Assembly: GCF_022815725.1 (NCBI RefSeq)
Contig: NZ_JALGRF010000014.1
Location: 62,001-126,000 of the forward strand
Direction of reading: 5' to 3'
DNA: 64,000 nt
Source: Streptomyces sp. APSN-46.1
GTDB lineage: Bacteria; Actinomycetota; Actinomycetes; Streptomycetales; Streptomycetaceae
Made by a program: the position numbers and the translations under genes
Part shown: piece after piece, positions 24,371 through 32,505 of the stretch
Numbering within the stretch: the first letter of the stretch is position 1
Layout of the letters: every line of letters begins with the position of its first letter
The notes under the pieces: generated by a model
Databases searched by the model: none
What the model was told of the DNA's origin: nothing
Seen by the model: only the letters and a program-made list of their open reading frames with translations

Positions 24371-25813
24371 GTGCGTTTCCTCAATGACCAGAAGCCGCCG
24401 TACGACCTGACGTACGACGATGTGTTCATGGTGCCGAGCCGCTCCGCGGTGGGTTCCCGCCAGGGCGTAGACCTCTCCTCGCCCGACGGCACCGGCACCA
24501 CCATTCCGCTCGTCGTGGCCAACATGACCGCCATCGCGGGCCGCCGGATGGCCGAGACGGTCGCCCGCCGCGGCGGCCTCGTCGTCATCCCCCAGGACAT
24601 CCCGATCGAGATCGTCACCGACGTCATCTCCTGGGTGAAGACCCGCCACCTCGTGCTCGACACCCCGATCACGCTGGCGCCCACCCAGACCGTCGCCGAC
24701 GCCCTGTCCCTGCTCCCCAAGCGCGCGCACGGCGCCGGTGTCGTCATCGACGCCGACAACCGCCCGATCGGTGTCGTCACCGAACACGACCTCACCGGCG
24801 TGGACCGCTTCACGCAGCTCTCCGAGGTCATGTCGAAGGACCTGCTGCTCATCGACGCCGACATCGACCCCCGCGAGGCGTTCACCAAGCTCGACGCCGG
24901 CCACCGCAAGCTGGCCCCGGCCGTCGACAAGGACGGCAAGCTGGTCGGCATCCTGACCCGCAAGGGCGCGCTGCGCGCGACCCTGTACACCCCGGCCACC
25001 GACGCGGACGGCAAGCTGCGCATCGCGGCGGCCGTCGGCATCAACGGCGACTTCGTCCAGAAGGCCAAGCAGCTGCTCGACGCGGGCGTGGACACGCTCG
25101 TCATCGACACCGCGCACGGCCACCAGGAGTCGATGCTCAACGCGATCAAGGCCGTCCGGGCGCTGGACCCGCAGGTTCCGATCGTGGCGGGCAACATCGT
25201 CGCCGCCGAGGGCGTCAAGGACCTGATCGACGCCGGCGCCGACATCATCAAGGTCGGTGTGGGCCCCGGCGCCATGTGCACCACCCGCATGATGACCGGC
25301 GTGGGCCGCCCGCAGTTCTCCGCGGTGCTGGAGTGTGCGGCGGAGGCGAAGAAGTACGGCAAGCACGTGTGGGCCGACGGCGGTGTCCGCCACCCGCGTG
25401 ACGTGGCGATGGCGCTGGCCGCCGGTGCGTCGAACGTGATGATCGGTTCGTGGTTCGCGGGTACGTACGAGTCCCCGGGCGACCTCCAGCAGTCCGCCGA
25501 CGGGCGCCTGTACAAGGAGTCGTTCGGCATGGCCTCGGCGCGCGCGGTGCAGAACCGCACGTCGGAGGAGTCGGCGTACGACCGGGCCCGCAAGGGTCTG
25601 TTCGAGGAGGGCATCTCCACCTCGCGGATGTTCCTCGACCCGGCGCGTCCGGGCGTCGAGGACCTGATCGACTCGATCATCGCCGGTGTCCGTTCCTCGT
25701 GCACCTACGCCGGTGCCGGGTCCCTCGCGGAGTTCGAGGAGAAGGCCGTGGTCGGTGTCCAGTCGGCCGCCGGCTACGCCGAGGGCAAGCCGCTGCACGC
25801 CAGCTGGAGCTAA
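24371..25813 (+). CDS. guaB1: GuaB1-type IMP dehydrogenase-related protein, probable GMP reductase
   Basis: A 480-residue IMPDH/GMPR-fold protein with GTG 24371. The barrel opens LTYDDVFMVPSRSAVGSRQGVDLSS, two CBS motifs lie at ~95-210 (ADALSLLPKRAHGAGVVIDADNRPIGVVTEHDL; KLAPAVDKDGKLVGILTRKGALRA), and the catalytic loop is VGPGAMCTTRMMTGVGRPQ with Cys303. Actinobacterial GuaB1 proteins have been shown in mycobacteria to be GMP reductases regulated through CBS domains rather than IMP dehydrogenases, so NADPH-dependent GMP to IMP conversion is the likeliest reaction. It is monocistronic, with 146 bp upstream and a strong terminator downstream. Confidence 0.88.
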   Translation: MRFLNDQKPPYDLTYDDVFMVPSRSAVGSRQGVDLSSPDGTGTTIPLVVANMTAIAGRRMAETVARRGGLVVIPQDIPIEIVTDVISWVKTRHLVLDTPITLAPTQTVADALSLLPKRAHGAGVVIDADNRPIGVVTEHDLTGVDRFTQLSEVMSKDLLLIDADIDPREAFTKLDAGHRKLAPAVDKDGKLVGILTRKGALRATLYTPATDADGKLRIAAAVGINGDFVQKAKQLLDAGVDTLVIDTAHGHQESMLNAIKAVRALDPQVPIVAGNIVAAEGVKDLIDAGADIIKVGVGPGAMCTTRMMTGVGRPQFSAVLECAAEAKKYGKHVWADGGVRHPRDVAMALAAGASNVMIGSWFAGTYESPGDLQQSADGRLYKESFGMASARAVQNRTSEESAYDRARKGLFEEGISTSRMFLDPARPGVEDLIDSIIAGVRSSCTYAGAGSLAEFEEKAVVGVQSAAGYAEGKPLHASWS

Positions 25814-25823
25814 CCCCTCTTCC

Positions 25824-25862
25824 GTGGCCCCCGGCCGTCCCGCGTGGACGGCCGGGGGCCAC
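25824..25862 (+). terminator. Strong hairpin terminator between convergent genes
   Basis: A perfect 17-bp stem (25824-25840 with 25846-25862) and a 5-nt CGCGT loop lie 10 bp after guaB1. The gene on the other side (minus strand) ends at 25898, so the element can serve both directions. Confidence 0.93.
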
Positions 25863-25897
25863 GCGCGTACCCGGGTGCGGCCCGGCTGCGGGGGCTT

Positions 25898-27133
25898 TCA
25901 GCCGGGGGGAAGCCGCTCTCCGGGTGGCGAAGTGTGCACTCCCGCACGGTACTTGGGAATCCGGATGGTGATCTTCATGCCGGCGCCGACCCCCGTCTCC
26001 ATCACCATCCCGTACGCGTCGCCGTACACCTGCCGGATCCGCTCGTCCACATTCGGCAGCCCGATCCCGGAGGAGGAGTCCGTCCGCTCCCCGGCCAGGA
26101 TCCGGCGCAGCAGGGCCGGGTCCATCCCGACCCCGTTGTCCTCGATGGTGATCACCGCCTCCGAGCCCGCGTCCCGGGCGGTGATGGTGATCCGGCACTC
26201 CTGGGTGGAGTCCTCCAGGCCGTGCTTGACCGCGTTCTCCACCAGCGGCTGGAGACACAGGAACGGCAGCGCCACCGGCAGCACCTCCGGCGCCACCTGC
26301 AGGGTCACCTTCAGCCGCTCCCCGAACCTGGCTCCCGCCAGGGCCAGATACTGCTCGATGGACCGCAACTCGTCCGCGAGGGTGGTGAATTCGCCGTGCC
26401 GCCGGAAGGAGTAGCGGGTGAAGTCCGCGAACTCCAGCAGCAGCTCCCGGGCCCGCTCCGGATCGGTGCGGACGAACGAGGCGATCGCGGCGAGGGAGTT
26501 GAAGATGAAATGCGGCGAGATCTGCGCCCGCAGCGCCTTGATCTCCGCCTCCATCAGCCGGGTCCGCGACCGGTCGAGCTCGGAGAGCTCCAGCTGGACG
26601 GAGACCCAGCGCGCCACCTCGGTCGCCGCCCGCACCAACACCGCCGACTCGCGCGAGCCGTACGCCACCAGCGCCCCCAGCACGCCGTCCTCGCCGGTGA
26701 GCGGCGCGACCACCGCCCACTTCAGCGGGCAGTCCGGCCGCTGGCACTCGGTGCGCACGCTCTGGCTCCGCCCGGACTCCAGCATCACCGCCACCCGGGC
26801 CATCGCCCGCCGCTGGTGGTGGTCCGCGCCCGGGCCGTCCCAGGCCAGCACCGCCTCCCGGTCCGTCAGGCACAGCGCCTCGGTGCCCAGCAGCGACCGC
26901 AGCCGCCGCGCGGCCTTGCGGGCGGCGTCCCCGGTCAGCCCGGCGCGCAGCGGGGGAGCGGCCAGCGAGGCGGTGTGCAGGGTGTGGAAGGTGGCCCGCT
27001 CCACCGGTGTCCCGAGATCCAGCCCGGCGGCCCGCTCACCGCGCCGGGCGTGCCACCGGCCGGCCGCCCAGCCCAGGCCGAGCAGCAGGGCGGCGCCCGC
27101 CACCGCCAGCAACGAGAGCACCGCTCCGGTCAT
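25898..27133 (-). CDS. LytS/YehU-type sensor histidine kinase
   Basis: A 411-residue kinase, ATG at 27133. One N-terminal membrane segment (VLSLLAVAGAALLLGLGWAAG) precedes a GAF-like region (residues ~60-190, with GEDGVLGALVAYGSRESA). The HisKA_7TM/His_kinase motif ALRAQISPHFIFNSLAAI contains the phosphorylated His; the ATPase domain has LVENAVKHG, IEDNGVGMD and SSSGIGLPNVDERIRQVYG. The start overlaps the symporter stop by 4 bp (ATGA). Its cognate regulator is the LytTR protein at 29040. The gene ends 36 bp from the bidirectional terminator. Confidence 0.92.
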   Translation of the reverse strand: MTGAVLSLLAVAGAALLLGLGWAAGRWHARRGERAAGLDLGTPVERATFHTLHTASLAAPPLRAGLTGDAARKAARRLRSLLGTEALCLTDREAVLAWDGPGADHHQRRAMARVAVMLESGRSQSVRTECQRPDCPLKWAVVAPLTGEDGVLGALVAYGSRESAVLVRAATEVARWVSVQLELSELDRSRTRLMEAEIKALRAQISPHFIFNSLAAIASFVRTDPERARELLLEFADFTRYSFRRHGEFTTLADELRSIEQYLALAGARFGERLKVTLQVAPEVLPVALPFLCLQPLVENAVKHGLEDSTQECRITITARDAGSEAVITIEDNGVGMDPALLRRILAGERTDSSSGIGLPNVDERIRQVYGDAYGMVMETGVGAGMKITIRIPKYRAGVHTSPPGERLPPG

Positions 27134-28881
27134 GGAGCACCGCCCACGCGGGCCGCGCCCGGCCCGCTCTCCGGCAGGTGGAGCGTCTCCGGCAGATGCA
27201 GCCGGGCCAGCGTCGCCGCCGTCCCGCCGGGTACCCGCGAGGGCGTCGCCAGCGACACCAGCACCATCGTCAGGAACCCGAGCGGCACCGACCACACCGC
27301 CGGCCAGGCCAGCAGGGTGTGCGGCCAGCCCGCCGAAGCCAGCCCCGCCCGGGTCGCCAGCACCGCGCTCAGCGCCGCCCCGCCCCCCGCGACCAGCCCG
27401 GCCACCGCCCCCGGCGGAGTCAGCCCGCGCCACCAGATCCCCAGCACCAGCAGCGGGCAGAACGACGAGGCCGACACCGCGAAGGCCAGCCCCACCGCGT
27501 CCGCCACCGGCACGTCCGTCGCCGCCACACTGCCCCCCAGCGGAACGAGCATCGCCACCAGCGCCGCGACCCGGAAGCTGCGCACCCCCCGCGCCTGGAG
27601 CACGTCCTGGTGCAACACCCCCGCCACCGCCATCGTCAGCCCCGAGGCCGTCGACAGGAACGCCGCGAAGGCGCCCCCCGCCAGCAGCGCCCCCAGCAGG
27701 TCGCCGAGCACCCCGCCCACCATCCGCTCCGGCAGCACCAGCACCGCCGCGTCCGCCGTCCCGGTCAGCGCGAGCTCGGGGGCGTAGATCCGGCCGAGCG
27801 CCCCGTACACCGGCGGCAGCAGGTAGAAGACCCCGACCAGCCCGAGCACGACCAGCGTGGTCCGCCGCGCGGCCCGCCCGTGCGGGCTCGTGTAGAAGCG
27901 CACCGCGACGTGCGGCAGCCCCATGGTGCCGAGGAACGTGGCCAGGATCAGCCCGTACGTCGCGTACAGCCGCAGCTCCGGCCGGTCCCCGGACAGCGGC
28001 TCGGACCAGCTGGACATGCCCAGCCCCGCCTCCGCCCGGGTCTGCGGCACGGGAACGCCCGGGTCGAACTCCAGGCGCGCGCCGGCCCGTACGGAGTGCT
28101 GCCCGGCGGACAGGGCCAGCGGCGCGGCCTCGTACGTCCGCCCGTCCACCTGCCCCGTCACCGTCAGCGTGAGCGGCTCGTCCAGGGACAGCCGTACGTC
28201 CTCGGCCAGTGTGACGGCGGTGTGCTCGCGGAAGACCGCCGGAGCGTCGAACCGGGCGCGCGGCTCCCCGTCGCCGGCCCAGGCCGCGATCAGGAAGAAG
28301 GCCGGCACCAGCAGAGCGGTGAGCTTCAGCCAGTACTGGAAGGCCTGTACGAAGGTGACCGAACGCATCCCGCCCGCCGCCACCGCCACCGTCACCACGA
28401 CGGCGACGACCACCCCGCCCACCCAGTGCGGGGCCCCGGTCAGGATCTCCAGCGTCAGCCCCGCCCCCTGGAGCTGCGGCAGCAGGTACAGCCAGCCGAC
28501 GCCGATCACGAACAGCACCGCGAGCCGCCGCACCGCCTGCGACTCCAGCCGCGCCTCGGCGAAGTCGGGCAGCGTGTACGCGCCCGAGCGCCGCAGCGGG
28601 GCCGCCACCAGCACCAGCAGCACCAGATAGCCGGCGGTGTACCCGACCGGATACCAGAGCATCTCCGGCCCCTGGAGCAGCACCAGCCCCGCGACACCGA
28701 GGAAGGAGGCCGCCGAGAGGTACTCCCCGCTGATGGCCGCCGCGTTCAGGCGCGGGCCGACGGTGCGCGAGGCGACGTAGAAATCGGAGGTGGTCCGGGA
28801 TATCCGCAGGCCGAGCGCCCCGACGAGCACCGTGACCAGGACGACGACGGTGACCGCGGTCAGCGCGTACGTCTGGTTCAC
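27130..28881 (-). CDS. Sodium:solute symporter (ActP-like) with a large extracytoplasmic insert
   Basis: A 583-residue SSS-family transporter, GTG at 28881. Family landmarks are GLRISRTTSDFYVASRTVGPRLNAAAISGEYLSAASFLG, GMRSVTFVQAFQYWLKLTAL, ATFLGTMGLPHVAVRFYTS and GGAFAAFLSTASGLTMAVAGVLHQDV. These resemble acetate/monocarboxylate symporters of the ActP/MctC group. Between helices, residues ~205-300 form a soluble beta-rich insert (RARFDAPAVFREHTAV to GMSSWSEPLSGDRPEL) not found in the minimal family. The gene sits between the response regulator and kinase genes of one two-component system. Confidence 0.9.
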   Translation of the reverse strand: MNQTYALTAVTVVVLVTVLVGALGLRISRTTSDFYVASRTVGPRLNAAAISGEYLSAASFLGVAGLVLLQGPEMLWYPVGYTAGYLVLLVLVAAPLRRSGAYTLPDFAEARLESQAVRRLAVLFVIGVGWLYLLPQLQGAGLTLEILTGAPHWVGGVVVAVVVTVAVAAGGMRSVTFVQAFQYWLKLTALLVPAFFLIAAWAGDGEPRARFDAPAVFREHTAVTLAEDVRLSLDEPLTLTVTGQVDGRTYEAAPLALSAGQHSVRAGARLEFDPGVPVPQTRAEAGLGMSSWSEPLSGDRPELRLYATYGLILATFLGTMGLPHVAVRFYTSPHGRAARRTTLVVLGLVGVFYLLPPVYGALGRIYAPELALTGTADAAVLVLPERMVGGVLGDLLGALLAGGAFAAFLSTASGLTMAVAGVLHQDVLQARGVRSFRVAALVAMLVPLGGSVAATDVPVADAVGLAFAVSASSFCPLLVLGIWWRGLTPPGAVAGLVAGGGAALSAVLATRAGLASAGWPHTLLAWPAVWSVPLGFLTMVLVSLATPSRVPGGTAATLARLHLPETLHLPESGPGAARVGGAP

Positions 28882-29039
28882 AGGGCGTCGGTCCTTCGCC
28901 GGGGGAGGGGTGACCGGAGTCTACGCACGGGCCCGGACCGGGCAACAGGCGCGATCCGGCACGTCTGCCCGGCCGCATCGGAACGTCAGACCCCGGGGTC
29001 CCGGTCGGGCCCGTCGGGCCGGGTCCGCACCGGCGGTTC

Positions 29040-29876
29040 TCAGCCCGTCGCGTGCCGCATCAGCAGATCCCGGAGCTCGCGCGCGTGCCGTCGGCTGACC
29101 TGGAGCTCCGCCGCCCCGACCCGGACGCTGGTGGCGCCCGCGTCGAGGCGCAGCTCGTCGATCCGGCCCAGCGCCACGAGATGGCGCCGGTGGATCCGGA
29201 CGAACCCGCGCGCCGCCCAGCGCTGCTCCAGCGTGGACAGCGGGATGCGCACCAGATGACTGCCCTCGTCGGTGTGCAGCCGGGCGTAGTCGCCCTGGGC
29301 CTCGACGTACGCGATGTCGGCGATCGCCACGAACCGGGTGACCCCGCCCAGTTCGACGGCGATCTGGTCGGCGGCGCGGTCGGCGACGGCCGCCTCGGGA
29401 ACGGGGCGCGGCAGCGGCTGCTGACCCGCGGACACCGGATTCCGTACGGGAGGCGGCTCGGGGGCGGCGGGCGGCCGGTCGGGTCCGCCCAGCTGTACGC
29501 AGGCCCGCCGGACGGCCTCGGCCAGCCGCTCGGGACGGACCGGCTTGAGGACGTAGTCCACGGCCTTGAGGTCGAAGGCCTGGACGGCGAACCCCTCGTG
29601 GGCGGTGACGAACACGATCAGCGGCGGCCGCGCGAACCCGGCCAGCAGCCGGGCGATGTCCAGCCCGGTCAGCCCGGCCATGTGGATGTCGAGGAAGACC
29701 ACGTCGATGCCGTCGGGCCCGCCCGGGCCGCTCTCCAGCGCCCGGGTGATCCGGCGCAGGGCCTCGGTGGCGTCCGAGGCGCCCTCGGCGCTGTGCACCC
29801 GGGGGTCGGAGCGCAGCAGGTAGAGGAGTTCCTCAAGGAGCGGCTTCTCGTCGTCGACGGCCAGTACGCGCAGCAT
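29040..29876 (-). CDS. LytTR-family response regulator
   Basis: A 278-residue regulator, ATG at 29876. The receiver domain (residues 1-120) has acidic pocket VDDE (8-10), phospho-acceptor Asp63 in FLDIHMAG, VTAHEGFAVQAF and the Lys of LKPVRP. A Pro-rich linker leads to a LytTR DNA-binding domain (RAADQIAVELGGVTRFVAIADIAYVEAQGDYARLHT, GFVRIHRRHLVALGRIDELRLDAG). The kinase partner is at 25898-27133 with the transporter between them. LytTR regulators usually bind paired 9-bp repeats upstream of a transporter gene; the 158-bp gap at 28882-29039 is the place to look. Confidence 0.94.
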   Translation of the reverse strand: MLRVLAVDDEKPLLEELLYLLRSDPRVHSAEGASDATEALRRITRALESGPGGPDGIDVVFLDIHMAGLTGLDIARLLAGFARPPLIVFVTAHEGFAVQAFDLKAVDYVLKPVRPERLAEAVRRACVQLGGPDRPPAAPEPPPVRNPVSAGQQPLPRPVPEAAVADRAADQIAVELGGVTRFVAIADIAYVEAQGDYARLHTDEGSHLVRIPLSTLEQRWAARGFVRIHRRHLVALGRIDELRLDAGATSVRVGAAELQVSRRHARELRDLLMRHATG

Positions 29877-30006
29877 GGGGGGAGTCTAGGTTCCGGGTTG
29901 TCGCGGGGAAACGGTGCGCGGCCCCCGCCCCGGGGGAGGTAGGGCAGAGGCCGCGCGGTCCGGCGTGGGGGAGCGCCCGGGAGGTGGTCCGGGCGCGCGG
30001 GGAAGA

Positions 30007-30046
30007 GTCCGGGAGGCCGACAGGGGGACGGGCCGGCCTCCCGGAC
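30007..30046 (-). terminator. Hairpin terminator of the lipoprotein gene
   Basis: A perfect 13-bp stem (30007-30019 with 30034-30046) with a 14-nt loop begins 2 bp beyond the minus-strand stop at 30049-30051, the expected place for termination of that gene. Confidence 0.85.
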
Positions 30047-30048
30047 GG

Positions 30049-30987
30049 CTACTGGGCGGTGATGAGCTTGCCGTCGGGGGCGACGGCATACCAGGTGCCG
30101 CCGACACCCTGGCCGTTGACGTCGCCGGGCTTCTTGTCACCCGTGAAGGTGTAGACGGGCCAGCAGTTCACCGTCTGCTGCTTCTGGCCGTCCGGGCGGT
30201 CGAGCACCAGGTAGTTCTTCTCGATGATGCCCTCGCCCTTCTCCGCCGGGGCCACCACGGGCCACTTGGCCAGGCAGTCGCCGGTGCACTTGGAGACCAT
30301 CGGCCAGGCGGTGTCCGGCTTGAACCGGTACACGGTCATGCCCTTGCCGTCGACGACGTGGTCGCCGAGCTTGGGGTCCTTGGCGACGGACAGGCCGCCC
30401 TCCTCGCCCGTGGCGGGGGCCGGCGCGGCCGCCTCCTTCGAGGCCTTCTTGCCGTCGGGCGCGAACGCGAACCACACCCCGCCGACGCCCTGCCCGTTGA
30501 TGTCACCCGGCTTGGCGTCCTTGTTGAAGCGGTACGCGGGCCAGCCCGCCACCGTCAGCTGCTTGGTGCCGTCGCTCCGGACGACCTCGCCGAGCAGCGC
30601 CGGGTCCATGCCGGCGGCGGCGGTGGCGTCGTCCGCCGCGACCGCGGGCCAGGTCTTCGCGCAGTCGCCGTCGCAGTTCGACTTCGGGGGCTTGGCGGTG
30701 TCCTTGTCGAAGCGGTAGAGCGTGAGACCGGCGCTGTCGGCGAGGAACGGGCCGATCTTCTCGTTGTCGGTGATCGCCAGCTGTCCGGCGGCGGAGCCGG
30801 CCCCGGTGTTCTTGCCGGTGCCCGCCGCGTTCTCGGCGCCGTAGTCCCCCGAGCCGGCCTGCGAGGAGGCGGCCGCGACGGGCTGGGCGGCGGACGCCGC
30901 CCCGGTGTCGTCCCCGCCGCAGGCCGTCGCCGTCAGGGCGACGACGACTGCCACGGCGGCCAGGGTGGTTCCGCGCTTGATGCCCAT
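30049..30987 (-). CDS. Secreted-repeat lipoprotein (SCO0930/Lipoprotein_15 type)
   Basis: A 312-residue lipoprotein; ATG 30987 (MGIKRGTTLAAVAVVV) with GGGAGAG upstream is preferred to the longer GTG frame at 31053, which would put a charged stretch before the signal. Lipobox-like ALTATAC places the acylated Cys at residue 23. After a low-complexity Ala/Gly linker come four copies in two pairs of the 'YRFDKDT... W P ... G' secreted repeat (LTLYRFDKDTAKPP, GWPAYRFNKDAKPGDINGQGVGGVWFA, MTVYRFKPDTAWPM, CWPVYTFTGDKKPGDVNGQGVGGTWYA). Paired Cys residues (NCDGDCAKTWP; KCTGDCLAKWP) could bind metal or haem. The function of the repeat is unknown; some relatives sit near electron-transfer genes. Confidence 0.87.
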   Translation of the reverse strand: MGIKRGTTLAAVAVVVALTATACGGDDTGAASAAQPVAAASSQAGSGDYGAENAAGTGKNTGAGSAAGQLAITDNEKIGPFLADSAGLTLYRFDKDTAKPPKSNCDGDCAKTWPAVAADDATAAAGMDPALLGEVVRSDGTKQLTVAGWPAYRFNKDAKPGDINGQGVGGVWFAFAPDGKKASKEAAAPAPATGEEGGLSVAKDPKLGDHVVDGKGMTVYRFKPDTAWPMVSKCTGDCLAKWPVVAPAEKGEGIIEKNYLVLDRPDGQKQQTVNCWPVYTFTGDKKPGDVNGQGVGGTWYAVAPDGKLITAQ

Positions 30988-31102
30988 CGTGATCTCTCCC
31001 GTGTGGTGTCTCCCGTGGCGCTGCCTGAGCCGCGCCAACTGTGTGCAGGACACGGGACGAGGGAGCCGGACCGTTCAGTGCGGCCCCTGTGGGCTGTCTC
31101 AC

Positions 31103-32110
31103 TCACCCCCCGTCGAACCCGGCCCGGCGCAGGGCCGTGGCCACAGCGAGGCCGAGGACCTGGTGTCCGGCGTCATTGGGGTGCAGCCCGTCCGCGAGGT
31201 GCTCGGGACCCAGCAGGTCACGCCCCGGGAGCAGGGCGAGGCGGGCGTCCCCGGCGCCGATCCGGTCCCGGGCGGCGCGCTCCATGGCATCGCGCAGGGC
31301 GCCCAGGGTGGCGCCGAGCCGGTTCGGGGTGCGCTCGGCGTCGGGGCGCAGTACGGGGGAGACCAGCAGCAGCGGGGTCTGGGGGTGACCCTGGCGCAGC
31401 AGGTCGAGGAACGCGCGCGTGGTCTCGTACAGCAGGGGTACCGAATGGGGGACGCGGGACCAGCAGTTGGTGCCGAAGGCGAGGGTGAGCACGTCGGCGG
31501 GGAGTCCGGCGAGCTGTTCGGCGGTGGCGAGTTCCCCGCGCGCCGCGCCCGCGTAGCCGAGGTTGACGGTGTCCCAGCCGAGCGCCCGGCCGGTGACGGC
31601 GGGCCAGCCGTGGGCGGGGCGGGTGGACCACCAGCCCTCGGTGATGGAGTCCCCGTGCACCACCCAGCGCGGGGCGGGCGGTGCGGGGGAGAGGGGGCCG
31701 CCGATCCCGCGCAGGCCGAGGATCCGCGGGGACTGGGTCTCGGGCGGGTGGACGATGAACGGGCCGTGCCGCCGGGGGAGTTCCACGCGTACGACGGCTT
31801 CGGCGGCCGGTTCGGTGTACACCTCGGCGAGCCGGCCGTGTCGGTTCCACAGGGCGAAGCCGTGCGCGAGGTCGCGCAGCCCGTCGGTGGGGCCGGGCAC
31901 GGTGGCCCGGTAGTGGATGTCCACGGCCCGGGCCGTCTCGGTGGTGAACTCCAGCCGCACCCCGATCGGCAGCGTGGCCCGCTCGCCGGTGTCCCATGGC
32001 AGCCGCATGGTGTCCGCCGGGTCGGCCCGCACGGGGCGCCCCTGGTCCAGCCAGGCGACCCCGCGCAGGAACGGTCCGGGGTCCAGCCACCCCTCGTCCA
32101 CGCCGCTCAC
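31103..32110 (-). CDS. SGNH/GDSL-family hydrolase
   Basis: A 335-residue esterase-like enzyme. An N-terminal beta domain (LRGVAWLDQGRPVRADPADTMRLPWDTGERATLPIGV, residues ~10-130) precedes the SGNH domain: block I RWVVHGDSITEGWWS (catalytic Ser), block III AFGTNCWS, and block V DGLHPNDAGH with Asp and His. This layout is seen in carbohydrate esterases and lipase-like proteins. The start is uncertain: GTG 32110 is within a 20-bp tandem duplication; GTG 32143 would add 11 residues read out of frame through the first duplicate. No signal peptide is visible, so it is probably cytoplasmic. Confidence 0.85.
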   Translation of the reverse strand: MSGVDEGWLDPGPFLRGVAWLDQGRPVRADPADTMRLPWDTGERATLPIGVRLEFTTETARAVDIHYRATVPGPTDGLRDLAHGFALWNRHGRLAEVYTEPAAEAVVRVELPRRHGPFIVHPPETQSPRILGLRGIGGPLSPAPPAPRWVVHGDSITEGWWSTRPAHGWPAVTGRALGWDTVNLGYAGAARGELATAEQLAGLPADVLTLAFGTNCWSRVPHSVPLLYETTRAFLDLLRQGHPQTPLLLVSPVLRPDAERTPNRLGATLGALRDAMERAARDRIGAGDARLALLPGRDLLGPEHLADGLHPNDAGHQVLGLAVATALRRAGFDGG

Positions 32111-32130
32111 CCCTCGTCCACGCCGCTCAC
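32091..32130. repeat. 20-bp perfect tandem duplication at the 5' end of the SGNH gene
   Basis: The segment 32091-32110 is repeated exactly at 32111-32130. Because 20 is not a multiple of 3, the two copies are read in different frames, and candidate GTG starts exist in each copy. A recent slippage event may have altered the start of the gene. Confidence 0.93.
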
Positions 32131-32248
32131 CGGTCTCACGCACCGCCTCCCGCCTTCACCCGTACCCCGCCGGGGCCCGTCCGGATCCCCGGCGGCACGC
32201 TGCGGCAGATCTGACGAACTGTCAAGAATAGGCGTCGGAGTGTGACCG

Positions 32249-32326
32249 CGCAGTGATCGATCATCCGTGCGCAACAAAGGACCATCCGGGACAGATCCGC
32301 GCAACGATCGTTCGTCAATGTGCAAG
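32249..32326 (+). promoter_or_regulatory. Phased CGCAAC-type repeats upstream of the permease gene (possible Lrp/AsnC sites)
   Basis: Four related hexamers lie at 32249 (CGCAGT), 32270 (CGCAAC), 32300 (CGCAAC) and 32321 (TGCAAG), spaced 21, 30 and 21 bp, close to whole helical turns. Two overlap perfect 10-bp palindromes, TGATCGATCA (32254-32263) and AACGATCGTT (32303-32312). The same hexamer recurs with similar phasing upstream of the amidase gene. Binding by the AsnC-like protein at 33971 is inference. The array lies between the divergent SGNH and permease genes. Confidence 0.6.
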
Positions 32327-32505
32327 GATGGTGCATTACGGGCGGTATCAATCAGCTCGTAGGCTCACTCGCTGTACGTGGAGTGGCGTGGACCGCCTGC
32401 TCGGCGGTCCCCCATGCCCAGGCGCGCTTTCGCTCGCCTGCTCCTGCTCAGGACCGCTGCGGTCGACGCCTCAATCCTCACCCGCAGTGTCAAAGGAGTC
32501 CCCTC

